From Deltaproteobacteria bacterium (GTDB lineage Bacteria > Desulfobacterota > DSM-4660 > Desulfatiglandales > HGW-15), in assembly GCA_019310525.1 (NCBI GenBank), contig JAFDEE010000001.1:24408-88407 (forward strand): a stretch of 64,000 nucleotides of DNA. Direction: 5' to 3'. The translations under genes and the position numbers were made by a program. Of this stretch, positions 46,089-54,375 are shown piece after piece. Position 1 is the first letter of the stretch. Every line of letters starts with the position of its first letter. The notes under the pieces were generated by a model, which was not told the DNA's origin, did no database searches, and saw nothing but the letters and a program-made list of their open reading frames with translations.

Positions 46089-47705
46089 TTACTTCAAGAG
46101 CTCGGCCCGTTTTTCAGGAAAGACCTTCATCAGGCGACCGACCAATGAATAGCCCATAATGGGAATACGCTCTCCTTTGGCCTCAGGCCAGTCGACATAG
46201 GCCGACTGGTAGGCCTGGCGGAGGGCCTGGTCGAAGATGAACAGGGTAGGGCAAAGATCGACTATGTAGTCCTGGATTTTATAGCATTTTTCAAACCGTT
46301 TTTTGCGATCCACCGTCTCCAGGGCGTCCTTGATCATCTCGTCGAATTTCTTGTCCATCAACCACTCGTTCTGCTCCCAGGTGGCGGCCGAGGAAGAGCC
46401 GTATCTGGCTTCCAGCAGTGAAATCGCCTCCGGGTAATGCGGCTGATCAAAGATGGTCACGATATGCGGACTGGTGTCGATGGCCGCGGTCTCCTCCACG
46501 ACCGACATCCAAGGGACCTTGACCACTTTAACATTGATGCCGATCTCTGCCATGTTGGACATGAACATCAGGGCCACTTTTTCTTCGTCCGGCACCTCGG
46601 CCACCCAGTGGACCTCGATCGGGTATTGGTCGAGCTTGCCGTAATACTTGGACTTCTTCAGCTCTTCCTTGGCCTTGGCAAGGTCACGCTTGTACTGGTA
46701 GACGTTCGGGTTGAAACCGGGGACCACGTGGGGAATCGGCCCCCGTGAAACAACACTGCCGGGGAAGAGGTACTTGGGCACTGTCTCGTAATCAAAGGCG
46801 TATGCCATGGCCTTGCGGAAATGGATGCAGTCTGTGGGGGGCTTTTTGGTATGGATCATGAAGTAGAATTCACCGCCTGAGAAGCCTTGAAAGACATCAA
46901 CTCCCTTGATCTTGTCCAGGGCCTGCAAGGCCTCGTCGGTCTGCCACTGGTCGGAAACCTCCAGTTCCCGCCGGGACATCAGGGTCCGTACGGTGGCCGC
47001 CTCTGTGGTCCCGAGCATGATGAATTCATCGGGGACATTGGGATCAAGAGGCAGCCAGTAGTCGGGCACCAACTCCAGGACCAACCGCTCCTCAACCTTG
47101 AACTTCTTAACTTTATAAGGGCCGGAGCCGGCGTCGTGGGTGACCAGCCATTTTTTTCCGTAATCCCCCATCTCACCGTAAGGCCCCGGCTTCTTGATGT
47201 GGGCCATTACCAAGTCTTTATTGAGGATGTAGAGCCGATACAAGGCGGACAGGAATGGGCCGAAGGGCTTTTTCAGATGGAAAACGACGGTGTATTTATC
47301 CGGGGCCTCTACCCTGTCCACGGTCCCGACGAAAATATGGGCGTATCCCTGGCCTATGGCCAAAAGTCGCTCCATGGAGAACTTTACGTCCTCGGCGGTC
47401 AGCTCCGAGCCGTCGTGAAATTTGATCCCCGGCCGAAGCTTGAAAGTCCAGACCAGATTGTCATCGGAGAGGCTCCAACTGGTGGCTACGTGTGGCTGAG
47501 GATCTCCGTTGGTGTCGGGAAAGGCCAAGGTGTCGTAAATATTCACCAGTGCGTGTGTGCTGGAATAATCCGAGCCTACTGCAGGGTCGATGTAAGTCGG
47601 CCAGGCCCATGAAGTTCGTAGCGGTCTTTCCGCGGCCAAGGCCGATCCTGAAGAGACCAAGACGATGATTCCGATGCATGCCAGTAATTTGATTACTGTT
47701 TTCAT
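46089..47705 (-). CDS. Peptide-type ABC transporter substrate-binding protein (SBP_bac_5)
   Basis: Periplasmic receptor of 538 residues. The signal peptide is MKTVIKLLACIGIIVLVSSGSALAAE. The mature protein carries the SBP_bac_5 signatures DTLAFPDTNGDPQPHVATSWSLSDDNLVWTFKLRPGIKFHDGSELTAEDVKFS in short conserved blocks and the KDLVMAH/YGKKWLVTHDAGSGPYKVKKF region. AAAGGAGCAGGAG precedes the ATG. It leads the importer operon and follows the cupin and regulator genes. Given the HyuA/B and racemase neighbours, the ligand may be a peptide, a hydantoin or a pyroglutamyl compound. Confidence 0.9.
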   Translation of the reverse strand: MKTVIKLLACIGIIVLVSSGSALAAERPLRTSWAWPTYIDPAVGSDYSSTHALVNIYDTLAFPDTNGDPQPHVATSWSLSDDNLVWTFKLRPGIKFHDGSELTAEDVKFSMERLLAIGQGYAHIFVGTVDRVEAPDKYTVVFHLKKPFGPFLSALYRLYILNKDLVMAHIKKPGPYGEMGDYGKKWLVTHDAGSGPYKVKKFKVEERLVLELVPDYWLPLDPNVPDEFIMLGTTEAATVRTLMSRRELEVSDQWQTDEALQALDKIKGVDVFQGFSGGEFYFMIHTKKPPTDCIHFRKAMAYAFDYETVPKYLFPGSVVSRGPIPHVVPGFNPNVYQYKRDLAKAKEELKKSKYYGKLDQYPIEVHWVAEVPDEEKVALMFMSNMAEIGINVKVVKVPWMSVVEETAAIDTSPHIVTIFDQPHYPEAISLLEARYGSSSAATWEQNEWLMDKKFDEMIKDALETVDRKKRFEKCYKIQDYIVDLCPTLFIFDQALRQAYQSAYVDWPEAKGERIPIMGYSLVGRLMKVFPEKRAELLK

Positions 47706-48002
47706 TTCTCCTGCTCCTTTTGCAATTAAAGGTTCTAAAGAGGCCGGTCATTCCTCCTCAACCCAGCAGGAATATCCGGCGCCCAAACCTCAACCTCTTT
47801 TCATCGTCTCGGAAAGGGCCGGGCAAAGAACCCTATAAGGCCGATGCCACCCTTTCAGGCTGTTGAAAAACTGCTACGCATACGGATTGTTTTTATTCGG
47901 CTCGAAATGCTCATTTACTGCCTGAAAACGGCCGTGCTTTTTCGCAGATACTACTCAACCTCCGAAGTGCTCGTGAATTTTTCAGTGCCTTGTCTAACTT
48001 TG
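47706..48002. other. 297-bp intergenic region
   Basis: Between the binding-protein gene and the cupin gene, same strand. About 47858-47995 begins GGCTGTTGAAAAACTGCTACG and ends GTGAATTTTTCAGTGCC, an imperfect inverted pair like dispersed repeats common in this type of genome. No gene is seen. Confidence 0.35.
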
Positions 48003-48338
48003 CTAAGGCTCAATCAGGAGCCAGACTATTTCACAGACCGAGTCCGAATCGTTTATTGCATAATGCCTTTCGCCAGCCGGTATAAATGCCGCCTGTCCTT
48101 CGGAAAGAAGATATTCCTTCCCTCCACTCACGGTTCGAATACGGCCTCGAACAACGATGGTATATTCATCTCCAGAGTGGGCTCCATCCCCGCTCTCAGG
48201 CACCCTGGACTGAGGTTCGAAGATCACCGTTCCAAAAGAAAACCTGGTCATGTTGCCCAGGGCATCCTCGAATAGTGTTTTCAGGATCACTTTGGGTTTA
48301 TTTTCGGCCTCAACATCAGCGACATCGATTACTTCCAT
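48003..48338 (-). CDS. Small cupin-domain protein
   Basis: A 111-residue single-domain cupin. The conserved double-stranded beta-helix motifs are recognisable: SGDGAHSGDEYTIVVRGRIRTV (motif 1 region with His and Glu) and GQAAFIPAGERHYAIND (motif 2 with Pro-Gly/Ala-x-x-His). GAGAGGAAAGG precedes the ATG at 48338, preferred over an ATG 39 bases upstream that lies inside the regulator gene. It is 16 bases downstream of the XRE-cupin regulator. It could bind a small molecule or isomerise a substrate of the hydantoin pathway; its function is not assigned. Confidence 0.8.
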   Translation of the reverse strand: MEVIDVADVEAENKPKVILKTLFEDALGNMTRFSFGTVIFEPQSRVPESGDGAHSGDEYTIVVRGRIRTVSGGKEYLLSEGQAAFIPAGERHYAINDSDSVCEIVWLLIEP

Positions 48339-48354
48339 GTATGAACCTTTCCTC

Positions 48355-48993
48355 TCAGTCTTCTTCAACTTTGTCACTCTCGCCTGAGGCCCTGTGGACC
48401 TTGGCGAACAACGGTTGGGTGCCGACGTTCAGACAAACGCACTCTTGGTCTGTGGGATTACCGTATTTGTGGGGGATGGTGGCATCAAAATGGATGGCGT
48501 CGCCTTCAGTGAGGGTGTACTCTTCATCGCCGACTTTGATGTACAAGACCCCGCTTATCACAAAGGCGAAGTCCTCACCTTCATGGGAAACAACTTCAGA
48601 GTCCCAACCGGGAGGGACGATCGTCATTACGCCGTTGATTCGGCAGTTGGGCAGATCGTTGCTCAGGCGGGCGTATCGTACCGGCGAGCCGTCGATCGAA
48701 AAAAAATTCCGGTTTTCCGCCCTGGCGACCAATCCCGTCGTCTGGGGGGTGGTTAAAAAATACTCAAGGCCCACGTCTATCGCATTGGCGATACTGACAA
48801 GCGAAGACAACGACGGGGTGGCCAAATTGCGTTCCAACTGGGACAGAAAGCCCACGGACAATCCGGCCTTTTCCCCTACCTCCTTTAGGGTAAGGTTTAA
48901 CTGACGCCTCCGGGCCCTTATAGCCGACCCGATGTTGACCCCTGGCTTCATTTTTTTTGTATCAGACCCATTTTTCTTCGCGGACATGAACAT
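48355..48993 (-). CDS. XRE-family transcriptional regulator with C-terminal cupin
   Basis: A 212-residue regulator of the PuuR/HipB-cupin type. An N-terminal helix-turn-helix (IGSAIRARRRQLNLTLKEVGEKAGLSVGFLSQLERNLATPSLSSLVSIANAIDV) occupies residues about 22-85. A cupin_2 effector domain follows, with HEGEDFAFVISGVLYIKVGDEEYTL and DAIHFDATIPHKYGNP. It is divergent from the racemase and heads the minus strand towards the cupin, importer, HyuA/B and peptidase, so it probably controls the module. A palindromic operator candidate lies 42-62 bases upstream (49035-49055). Confidence 0.9.
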   Translation of the reverse strand: MFMSAKKNGSDTKKMKPGVNIGSAIRARRRQLNLTLKEVGEKAGLSVGFLSQLERNLATPSLSSLVSIANAIDVGLEYFLTTPQTTGLVARAENRNFFSIDGSPVRYARLSNDLPNCRINGVMTIVPPGWDSEVVSHEGEDFAFVISGVLYIKVGDEEYTLTEGDAIHFDATIPHKYGNPTDQECVCLNVGTQPLFAKVHRASGESDKVEED

Positions 48994-49034
48994 TTCCTTT
49001 GGTTTGAATTTGAGCTGTCAACCTGGAGAAAACA

Positions 49035-49055
49035 ACAGTATAAATGATTTACTGT
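49035..49055. promoter_or_regulatory. Candidate operator of the XRE-cupin regulator
   Basis: Perfect 6-bp inverted repeat ACAGTA-N9-TACTGT, overlapping a minus-strand TATACT (49042-49037) that could be the -10 element for the regulator. A second palindrome GTAAAA-AAA-TTTTAC lies at 49097-49111 in the same divergent gap. Confidence 0.4.
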
Positions 49056-49234
49056 GTTGATAATTTTTTCTATAGAGTCAAAATTTATTTGTCAAGGTAA
49101 AAAAATTTTACTATTTGTAATATTCGATTTGCCATCGTAAGGGTTGTGGTCGGTGTGGTTATAGTCGTCCTGATCAGGGTATGGCGATAAACGGGAGGAA
49201 AAGTTGAACCTTTATGTAAAAGGAGGGGGTTGGA

Positions 49235-50014
49235 ATGACTAAAATCAGGATATTGTGGATCAATCCTGTGGGACACGATCTGTTTGACAAGCCCATCCAG
49301 GATTTCCTGAATGGGGCCAAGGAGGCCGGCACCGAGGTAGAGGTGATTTCCCTCAAGAGAGGGCCGCATCATTTGGAGTATCACTATTATGACGCCCTGG
49401 TTCTAATCGACACCCTGCATGCAATAAAAAAAGCGGAAAACCAGGGTGTTGACGGGGCTGTTATAGGTTGTTTTTACGACCCCGGCCTGCTGGAGGCACG
49501 GGAGATAACTACTCGTTTGGCTGTGACCGCGCCGGCTGAGGCGGCCATGCACATAGCCACTACCCTGGGAAACACCTTTTCCATTATTGTTGGTCGTAAA
49601 AAATGGATCCCAAAGATGCGCGGAAATGTATTTCATTATGGGTTCAAAGACCAACTGGCCTCTATCAAGCCGGTCGAGATGAACGTGTTGGACTTCCAGA
49701 AAGACCCGGCAGAAACCAAACAAAGGCTGAAAGCGGCCGCCCGGGAGGCGATAGAACATGATCGCGCCGAGGTGATCATCCTGGGATGCACCATTGAATT
49801 CGGTTTTTATGATCAATTACAGCAGGAACTGGGGGTGCCGGTCATTGATGCGGTTCTGGCGCCCCTTAAATATCTCGAGTTCCTGGTTGGTCTGAAGAAG
49901 AAACTAAACTGGGGGCACAGCAAAATTTACGGATATGAATCACCCGTGATCAATGAAATCAAGGAATGGAAGCTGGAAGAGCAATACACCCGCCCCGGCG
50001 TCTGGGACGGGTAA
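49235..50014 (+). CDS. Asp/Glu/hydantoin racemase family protein
   Basis: A 259-residue cofactor-independent racemase. The two catalytic cysteines of the family are seen in AVIGCFYDPGLLEAREI and VIILGCTIEFGFYDQL. The N-terminus ILWINPVGHDLFDKP is characteristic, and PVIDAVLAPLKYLEFLV follows the second Cys. AAAAGGAGGGGG precedes the ATG. It is transcribed divergently from the XRE-cupin regulator. It may interconvert enantiomers of a hydantoin or its amino acid, so that the HyuA/B enzyme gets the right isomer. Confidence 0.9.
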   Translation: MTKIRILWINPVGHDLFDKPIQDFLNGAKEAGTEVEVISLKRGPHHLEYHYYDALVLIDTLHAIKKAENQGVDGAVIGCFYDPGLLEAREITTRLAVTAPAEAAMHIATTLGNTFSIIVGRKKWIPKMRGNVFHYGFKDQLASIKPVEMNVLDFQKDPAETKQRLKAAAREAIEHDRAEVIILGCTIEFGFYDQLQQELGVPVIDAVLAPLKYLEFLVGLKKKLNWGHSKIYGYESPVINEIKEWKLEEQYTRPGVWDG

Positions 50015-50063
50015 AGTCAACGACCCGAAGGGTGGAGAGTCGTTGTTACGCGAGCGCAAAGAG

Positions 50064-50194
50064 GGCCATTTTTTGGACGGGCATTAGTTGAAAATTCCAT
50101 TGCCTACATCGTGTTGATCTTCTAAACTGATTTCCATCCATAAGTGGCCTTTTTATGCAATCTTCCGCCTTCGACACGGCTGCGGCGTGACAAG
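50064..50194. repeat. Repeat family B copy with inverted ends
   Basis: GGCCATTTTTTGGACGGGCATTAG at the left is inverted as CCATCCATAAGTGGCC at 50134-50149. The block TGCAATCTTCCGCCTTCGACACGGCTGCGGCGTGACAAG that follows occurs in reverse orientation at 58828-58896. Confidence 0.6.
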
Positions 50195-50251
50195 CGGCGT
50201 CAACCCGCCAAAGGTGGGTAAATCTGCGGGATTCCTTTTCAGGAGGGAGAA

Positions 50252-51727
50252 ATGAAAGAAAAATTTAAAATCATGATCGTGGATCCCCATCCTGCCACAA
50301 GGAAAAACTACCGGGAAATCCTGGAACAGGACCGCGCTTTCCAGATCGATGAAGCGGGCAGTGGAGAGGAAGCCCTTAGAAAGGCTGGGAAAACGCCTCC
50401 CGATCTCCTGATCTGCGATCAGGATCTCCCTGACATGGAGGGTATCGCCCTTTGCAACCGCCTCAAGGGCGAAGGGAATACGACGCCTGCCGGTGCCTAT
50501 GTGGTCGTGATCAGTTCAGGCGAAAAGGGGGTGGACCGGGTGAGACTCATCGACGCCGGCGCGGATGATCACCTCCTGAAACCCGTTCGACCTGATGAAC
50601 TCCTGGCCCGGGCAAAAGTGGCCCAGAGAATCGTCGGTCTGATGCGAAAGACAGAGATGGAATCACGGAGGATGTTCCAGGAGATGGATGTCCTCTTGAT
50701 CCAGGAAGGGGGCTGCGCTCCCGGGTACAATCCGGTTACGGCCTTTATCACCTACCACCTGGAGGCCATCGGAAGGGAAATCTTCGCCACGAGGGAAGGG
50801 TTTAAATCCCTGGTTTCCGGGAAGAACGAGGATTTCCTCAGGCTTGTCTACGACCCTGAACTTTACAAGAGACTGGATCACATTCCGGGTGTTTTTCACG
50901 CGGCGCCTTTGAGTGAATGGCGCGGCGCCCAGCTCCGAAGCGAGCGTTACCGGGATTTCCTGAAGCCCGAAATCCAAAAGAAGGCCGTGGCCACGATCCG
51001 GAGGAGGAAGGTCAAGGCCGTCATCGCCATCGGAGGGAACGGGACCTTTCGGGGCATCCGGACCCTTTGCGAAATGCTGTCCACTTCCATTCAGGCCTTC
51101 TTCATCCCGGTCACAATTGACAGCGACGTGGCCGGTACGGAATGTATCGGCCAGCACACGGGGGTCGAAATGGGGGCTGAGAGGATCCGGTGTTACATGG
51201 CCGATGCCAGGACCCACAAAAGGACTTACATCGTAGAAATGATGGGGGCGAACAGCGGTTTTCATGCCCTCCATTCCTGCCTTGGTGCCCGGGCCCATCT
51301 TGCTGTGCTCCCCAACAGCGTCATCGATCACCGCAAAGTGGTAGAAGCTCTTAATCAGAGGGACTCCTGCGTGATAGTGGTGGCAGAAGGGTACAAAAAA
51401 ATGGAGAGGGAGGCGGAAGGAAGTTCAGAGAACGCGGCCGAATACTTTTACAAAGAACTTCTCCAAACAGGCCTTGAAATCAAGCGCCGGGTCGTCTGCG
51501 AGCCATTTTCCAGGGACATTCGGGGCGCCGCCCCGAACAATATGGATATCTCCCTTGCCCAGCGAATGGCCTTCAACGTGGCCTCCTACCTCAAGGCGGG
51601 GACCTCCCGCCTCATGCCGGCGGTGCAGTCCGGGAGGGAATACGCGATTCCCTTCAACGAGATCCAGACCGACAACATGAAGGAGAAGGCCCTGCTGGTC
51701 CTGGCCGACCGCCTGACGAACACGTAG
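50252..51727 (+). CDS. Response-regulator receiver domain fused to PfkA-family 6-phosphofructokinase
   Basis: A 491-residue two-domain protein. Residues 5-125 are a REC domain: Asp11 in IMIVDPHP, phospho-acceptor Asp56 in LLICDQDLPDMEG, Ser88/Ser89, and Lys110 in LLKP. Residues about 145-490 are a phosphofructokinase: GGCAPGYN (153-160), GGNGTF (261-266), catalytic-loop TIDSD (Asp290, Asp292), HKRTYIVEMMG (Arg324), VAEG (Glu379) and SRDIRGAAP (420-428). Against E. coli PfkA by eye, Asp103 is Asn263, the Gly/Lys124 position is Val287, Arg171 is Ala333 and His249 is Arg421. Phosphodonor and substrate specificity are therefore uncertain. AGGAGGG precedes the ATG. The next gene is a sugar nucleotidyltransferase. 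No histidine kinase is adjacent. Confidence 0.93.
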   Translation: MKEKFKIMIVDPHPATRKNYREILEQDRAFQIDEAGSGEEALRKAGKTPPDLLICDQDLPDMEGIALCNRLKGEGNTTPAGAYVVVISSGEKGVDRVRLIDAGADDHLLKPVRPDELLARAKVAQRIVGLMRKTEMESRRMFQEMDVLLIQEGGCAPGYNPVTAFITYHLEAIGREIFATREGFKSLVSGKNEDFLRLVYDPELYKRLDHIPGVFHAAPLSEWRGAQLRSERYRDFLKPEIQKKAVATIRRRKVKAVIAIGGNGTFRGIRTLCEMLSTSIQAFFIPVTIDSDVAGTECIGQHTGVEMGAERIRCYMADARTHKRTYIVEMMGANSGFHALHSCLGARAHLAVLPNSVIDHRKVVEALNQRDSCVIVVAEGYKKMEREAEGSSENAAEYFYKELLQTGLEIKRRVVCEPFSRDIRGAAPNNMDISLAQRMAFNVASYLKAGTSRLMPAVQSGREYAIPFNEIQTDNMKEKALLVLADRLTNT

Positions 51728-51810
51728 AGTCATATCCATGCTTTCATGGTGAAAAGGTCCGGGATAAAGGTGAAAAGAAGCAGCAGTTTGGAGGCAGGGT
51801 TATCCAAATC

Positions 51811-52710
51811 ATGAAAGCCATGATCCTTGCAGCAGGCATGGGAACGAGGCTCAGGCCCTTGACGGATGAGAAACCCAAGGCCCTCGTGCCTGTGGTCGGC
51901 AAGCCCGCAATACTTTGGAACATCGAATATCTCAAGCGATACGGCGTAACGAACATCATCCTTAATGCCCACCATCACTATGAGCAGATCCTGGAATTCT
52001 TCGATAAGAACTCGGCCCTAGGAGTTGAAATCCGTGTCCGGGTAGAACCCGAAATACTGGGGACGGGTGGAGGCATTAAAAATACAGAGGATTTCTGGGA
52101 TGACGAATCCTTTATCGTTCTAAACGGCGACATCCTTACGAACATCCCCCTGGATCAAGCTTATGCCCACCACGTGGACTCCGGGGCTCCTGCAACCATG
52201 ATCCTTCATGACCACCCACCCTTCAACAAGATCCGTATCGACTCCCGGGGCCCTGTAAAGGACATCCCCAGGACTTACGGAACCTCCGGCCTGGCCTTCA
52301 CGGGTATCCATATCCTCCGGCCGGGTTTATTGAACCATCTGCCCGGAGAGGTCTTTTCAGATATCATCGATTGTTACAGGGGATTGATACAGGCAGGGGA
52401 AACGATCCAGTCCTTTGTGGCAAGGGACCACTACTGGTACGACATCGGCACTCCCGACGATTATCTTCGTGCCAACCGGGACCTTTCCGGAAAATCCATA
52501 CATACGGGACCGCGCGCTCAGGTCCATCCCACGGCAAGACTGGAGGGCTGGGCCGTAATCGGGGCGGATTGCTTCATCGAAGAGCACGCGACGGTAAGAA
52601 GAAGCATTCTCTGGGATGGAGCCAGGGTCAGAAAGGGAGAAGTCATTTCAGATACCGTCCTGACTCCGTTAAGGGCCGTAAAGCTGAAGACGGCCTCCCA
52701 GGGAGTATGA
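51811..52710 (+). CDS. Sugar-1-phosphate nucleotidyltransferase
   Basis: A 299-residue NDP-sugar pyrophosphorylase. The N-terminal Rossmann-like domain opens with the signature MILAAGMGTRLRPLTDEKPKALVPV and continues GTGGGIKNTEDFW and FIVLNGDIL, which bind the nucleotide. WYDIGTPDDYLRAN closes the catalytic domain. From about residue 235 a short left-handed beta-helix follows (VHPTARLEGWAVIGADCFIEEHATVRRSI). Its place between the receiver-PFK and a heptosyltransferase suggests activation of a cell-envelope sugar such as mannose, heptose or N-acetylmuramate-1-phosphate. Which one cannot be decided. Confidence 0.88.
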   Translation: MKAMILAAGMGTRLRPLTDEKPKALVPVVGKPAILWNIEYLKRYGVTNIILNAHHHYEQILEFFDKNSALGVEIRVRVEPEILGTGGGIKNTEDFWDDESFIVLNGDILTNIPLDQAYAHHVDSGAPATMILHDHPPFNKIRIDSRGPVKDIPRTYGTSGLAFTGIHILRPGLLNHLPGEVFSDIIDCYRGLIQAGETIQSFVARDHYWYDIGTPDDYLRANRDLSGKSIHTGPRAQVHPTARLEGWAVIGADCFIEEHATVRRSILWDGARVRKGEVISDTVLTPLRAVKLKTASQGV

Positions 52711-52792
52711 GGCTTTGACCTGAATCTTACAAGTGTCGCGTTTGCCCAAAGAGGCAAGGCATCAACCGCGCAACAAACAGAAGAAGAAATTT

Positions 52793-53824
52793 TTATGCCG
52801 CGCCGCCCCTGTTCAAGATGTTTTTCTCGATCGCCTCGTAGACCCTGTCCACGGTCACAGCTTCCATGCACCGCCACTCCCTGCACCGCTTTTTCCGGTA
52901 ACATGGTGAGCAGTCCAACTGCTCCTGCACGACGGTGTGAATGCGGCCGTAGGGACCGGTACGAACAGGATTGGAGGGACCGAAGACGGCGGCCACCGGC
53001 ACGTTGAAGGCTGCGGCGATATGCATCGGTCCCGTATCGTTACATACCATGAACCTTGCCTTTTTCACGATGTGGATGAGTTCGTGAAGGCCGGTCTTTC
53101 CGCCTAAAGAAACGGCCCTGCCCTGGGATGCCCTGGCCACTTCCTGCCCCAGTTGAGCGTCTCCCCGCCCCGTCACCACCACGCTGGGACAAGGCAAGCG
53201 CGCGGCCAGTTCCCCGAATCTCTCCGGGAACCAGCGATTGGCCGGTTTCCCCGCCGAAGGGGCTATAACCGCGTAATTTTCCGGGAGGTCTCCCAGGACT
53301 GAAGACTTCCCGTTTAAGGGGGGGAAGGGGAAACGAACGGAGCCGGTTGTGAGGCGCAACGGTGAGAGAAGCTTGAGGTTCCGCTCCACGGCATGCATCT
53401 CCATTCCGCATTCCACCCTGTGGGTGTAAAAATAGGGACTTCCCTCTTTGGACTCCCCGAAACCGATCCTTACGGGAGCCCGTGTGGCCCACGAGATCAG
53501 GCTGCTTCGAAGCAATCCCTGGAGATCGATCACCAGGTCAAAGGACTCCGCCTTCAATGCCCTGAAAAGCCTTCTTATTTCCCCGGCCGTTTCCAGGAAG
53601 CGGCCCGGTTTCTTCCATTCGTCCTTGGCGATAACCCATAGCCTATCCACTTGGGGGTGGTTTTCCAGGAGCGGCTCAAGACCCTTAGCGATCACCCAAT
53701 GGATTTGAGCCTTAGGCAGATTTGTCCGCAGGACATCCAGTACAGGCAGGGTGTGAACCACGTCGCCCATGGAACTCGGCTTAACGATCAATATTTTCTT
53801 TGGAGAGCCAATCAGTGCTGCCAT
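52793..53824 (-). CDS. waaC: Glycosyltransferase family 9, heptosyltransferase I (WaaC) type
   Basis: Adds a heptose to Kdo in the LPS inner core. The 343-residue sequence starts KKILIVKPSSMGDVVHTLPVLDVL, the WaaC-like N-terminus. The donor motif is NDTGPMHIAAAFNVPVAAVFGPSNPVRTGPYG, and the Cys tail CSPCYRKKRCREWRCM follows. It is convergent with the nucleotidyltransferase, 82 bases away. Together with waaF and gmhB at the start of the window, it indicates a standard heptose-containing LPS core. The I/II assignment rests on the N-terminal SSMGD motif. Confidence 0.85.
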   Translation of the reverse strand: MAALIGSPKKILIVKPSSMGDVVHTLPVLDVLRTNLPKAQIHWVIAKGLEPLLENHPQVDRLWVIAKDEWKKPGRFLETAGEIRRLFRALKAESFDLVIDLQGLLRSSLISWATRAPVRIGFGESKEGSPYFYTHRVECGMEMHAVERNLKLLSPLRLTTGSVRFPFPPLNGKSSVLGDLPENYAVIAPSAGKPANRWFPERFGELAARLPCPSVVVTGRGDAQLGQEVARASQGRAVSLGGKTGLHELIHIVKKARFMVCNDTGPMHIAAAFNVPVAAVFGPSNPVRTGPYGRIHTVVQEQLDCSPCYRKKRCREWRCMEAVTVDRVYEAIEKNILNRGGAA

Positions 53825-53910
53825 TACCCTTTCCCCGGATCCCCGGCCCCTGTGTTTTTAATGTCTTTGCCTGAAGGCGAGGTTTTTTCTCCCATCCCCT
53901 GAGTTGCATA

Positions 53911-54080
53911 GAGACCTTTGAAAAACGTTCAATTTTGTTCAAGATCAAGGAAGACGAAAATTTCAACCATCCCGCTTAGAATGCTAAGCGGGACAGGCAT
54001 CCATACATTGAGTATTTCGAGGATTGAAATTTGAGCCTGACGCCGAGATTGGGCAAAAGGGAGCGTTTTTCAAAGGTCTC
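53911..54080. repeat. Palindromic repeat family A, copy abutting tRNA-Thr
   Basis: 170 bp, ends GAGACCTTTGAAAAACG and CGTTTTTCAAAGGTCTC. Contains an inserted hairpin TCCCGCTTAGAATGCTAAGCGGGA in the core. It ends 8 bases from the 3' CCA end of the tRNA gene. Confidence 0.87.
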
Positions 54081-54088
54081 AGATTTCT

Positions 54089-54164
54089 TGGAGCCACCGC
54101 GCGGAATCGAACCGCGGACATCCTCATTACGAGTGAGGTGCTCTGCCAGCTGAGCTACGGTGGC
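54089..54164 (-). tRNA. tRNA-Thr, anticodon CGT
   Basis: The minus strand folds as a full cloverleaf: acceptor GCCACCG/CGGTGGC, D-stem GCTC/GAGC, anticodon stem CCTCA/TGAGG around loop CTCGTAA (anticodon CGT, codon ACG), and T-arm CGCGG-TTCGATT-CCGCG. U is the discriminator base, and CCA is encoded. Confidence 0.97.
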
Positions 54165-54375
54165 CCACATCCATGAGGCCACACAATATAGTTATTTTTT
54201 TATTCCCTGTCCATCTTTTTTTCTGCTGATCCAGGTGATCCCCATAGCCGGTTTCATAGGGCAGGGATTTTGGGGCCTGCCACTAAATTCCATTGCCCGC
54301 GGAAGAAGGAAAGGTCTTGCCCTTGTTCTCCATCTCCCCTATCATACGGAAAAATTTCATCATCGAGGACGACCC

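Noticed and set aside
54160..54375. N-terminal extension of pyrF
   Set aside because: It would overlap the tRNA gene and is not part of the OMP decarboxylase fold; the start at 54376 gives the family-length protein.
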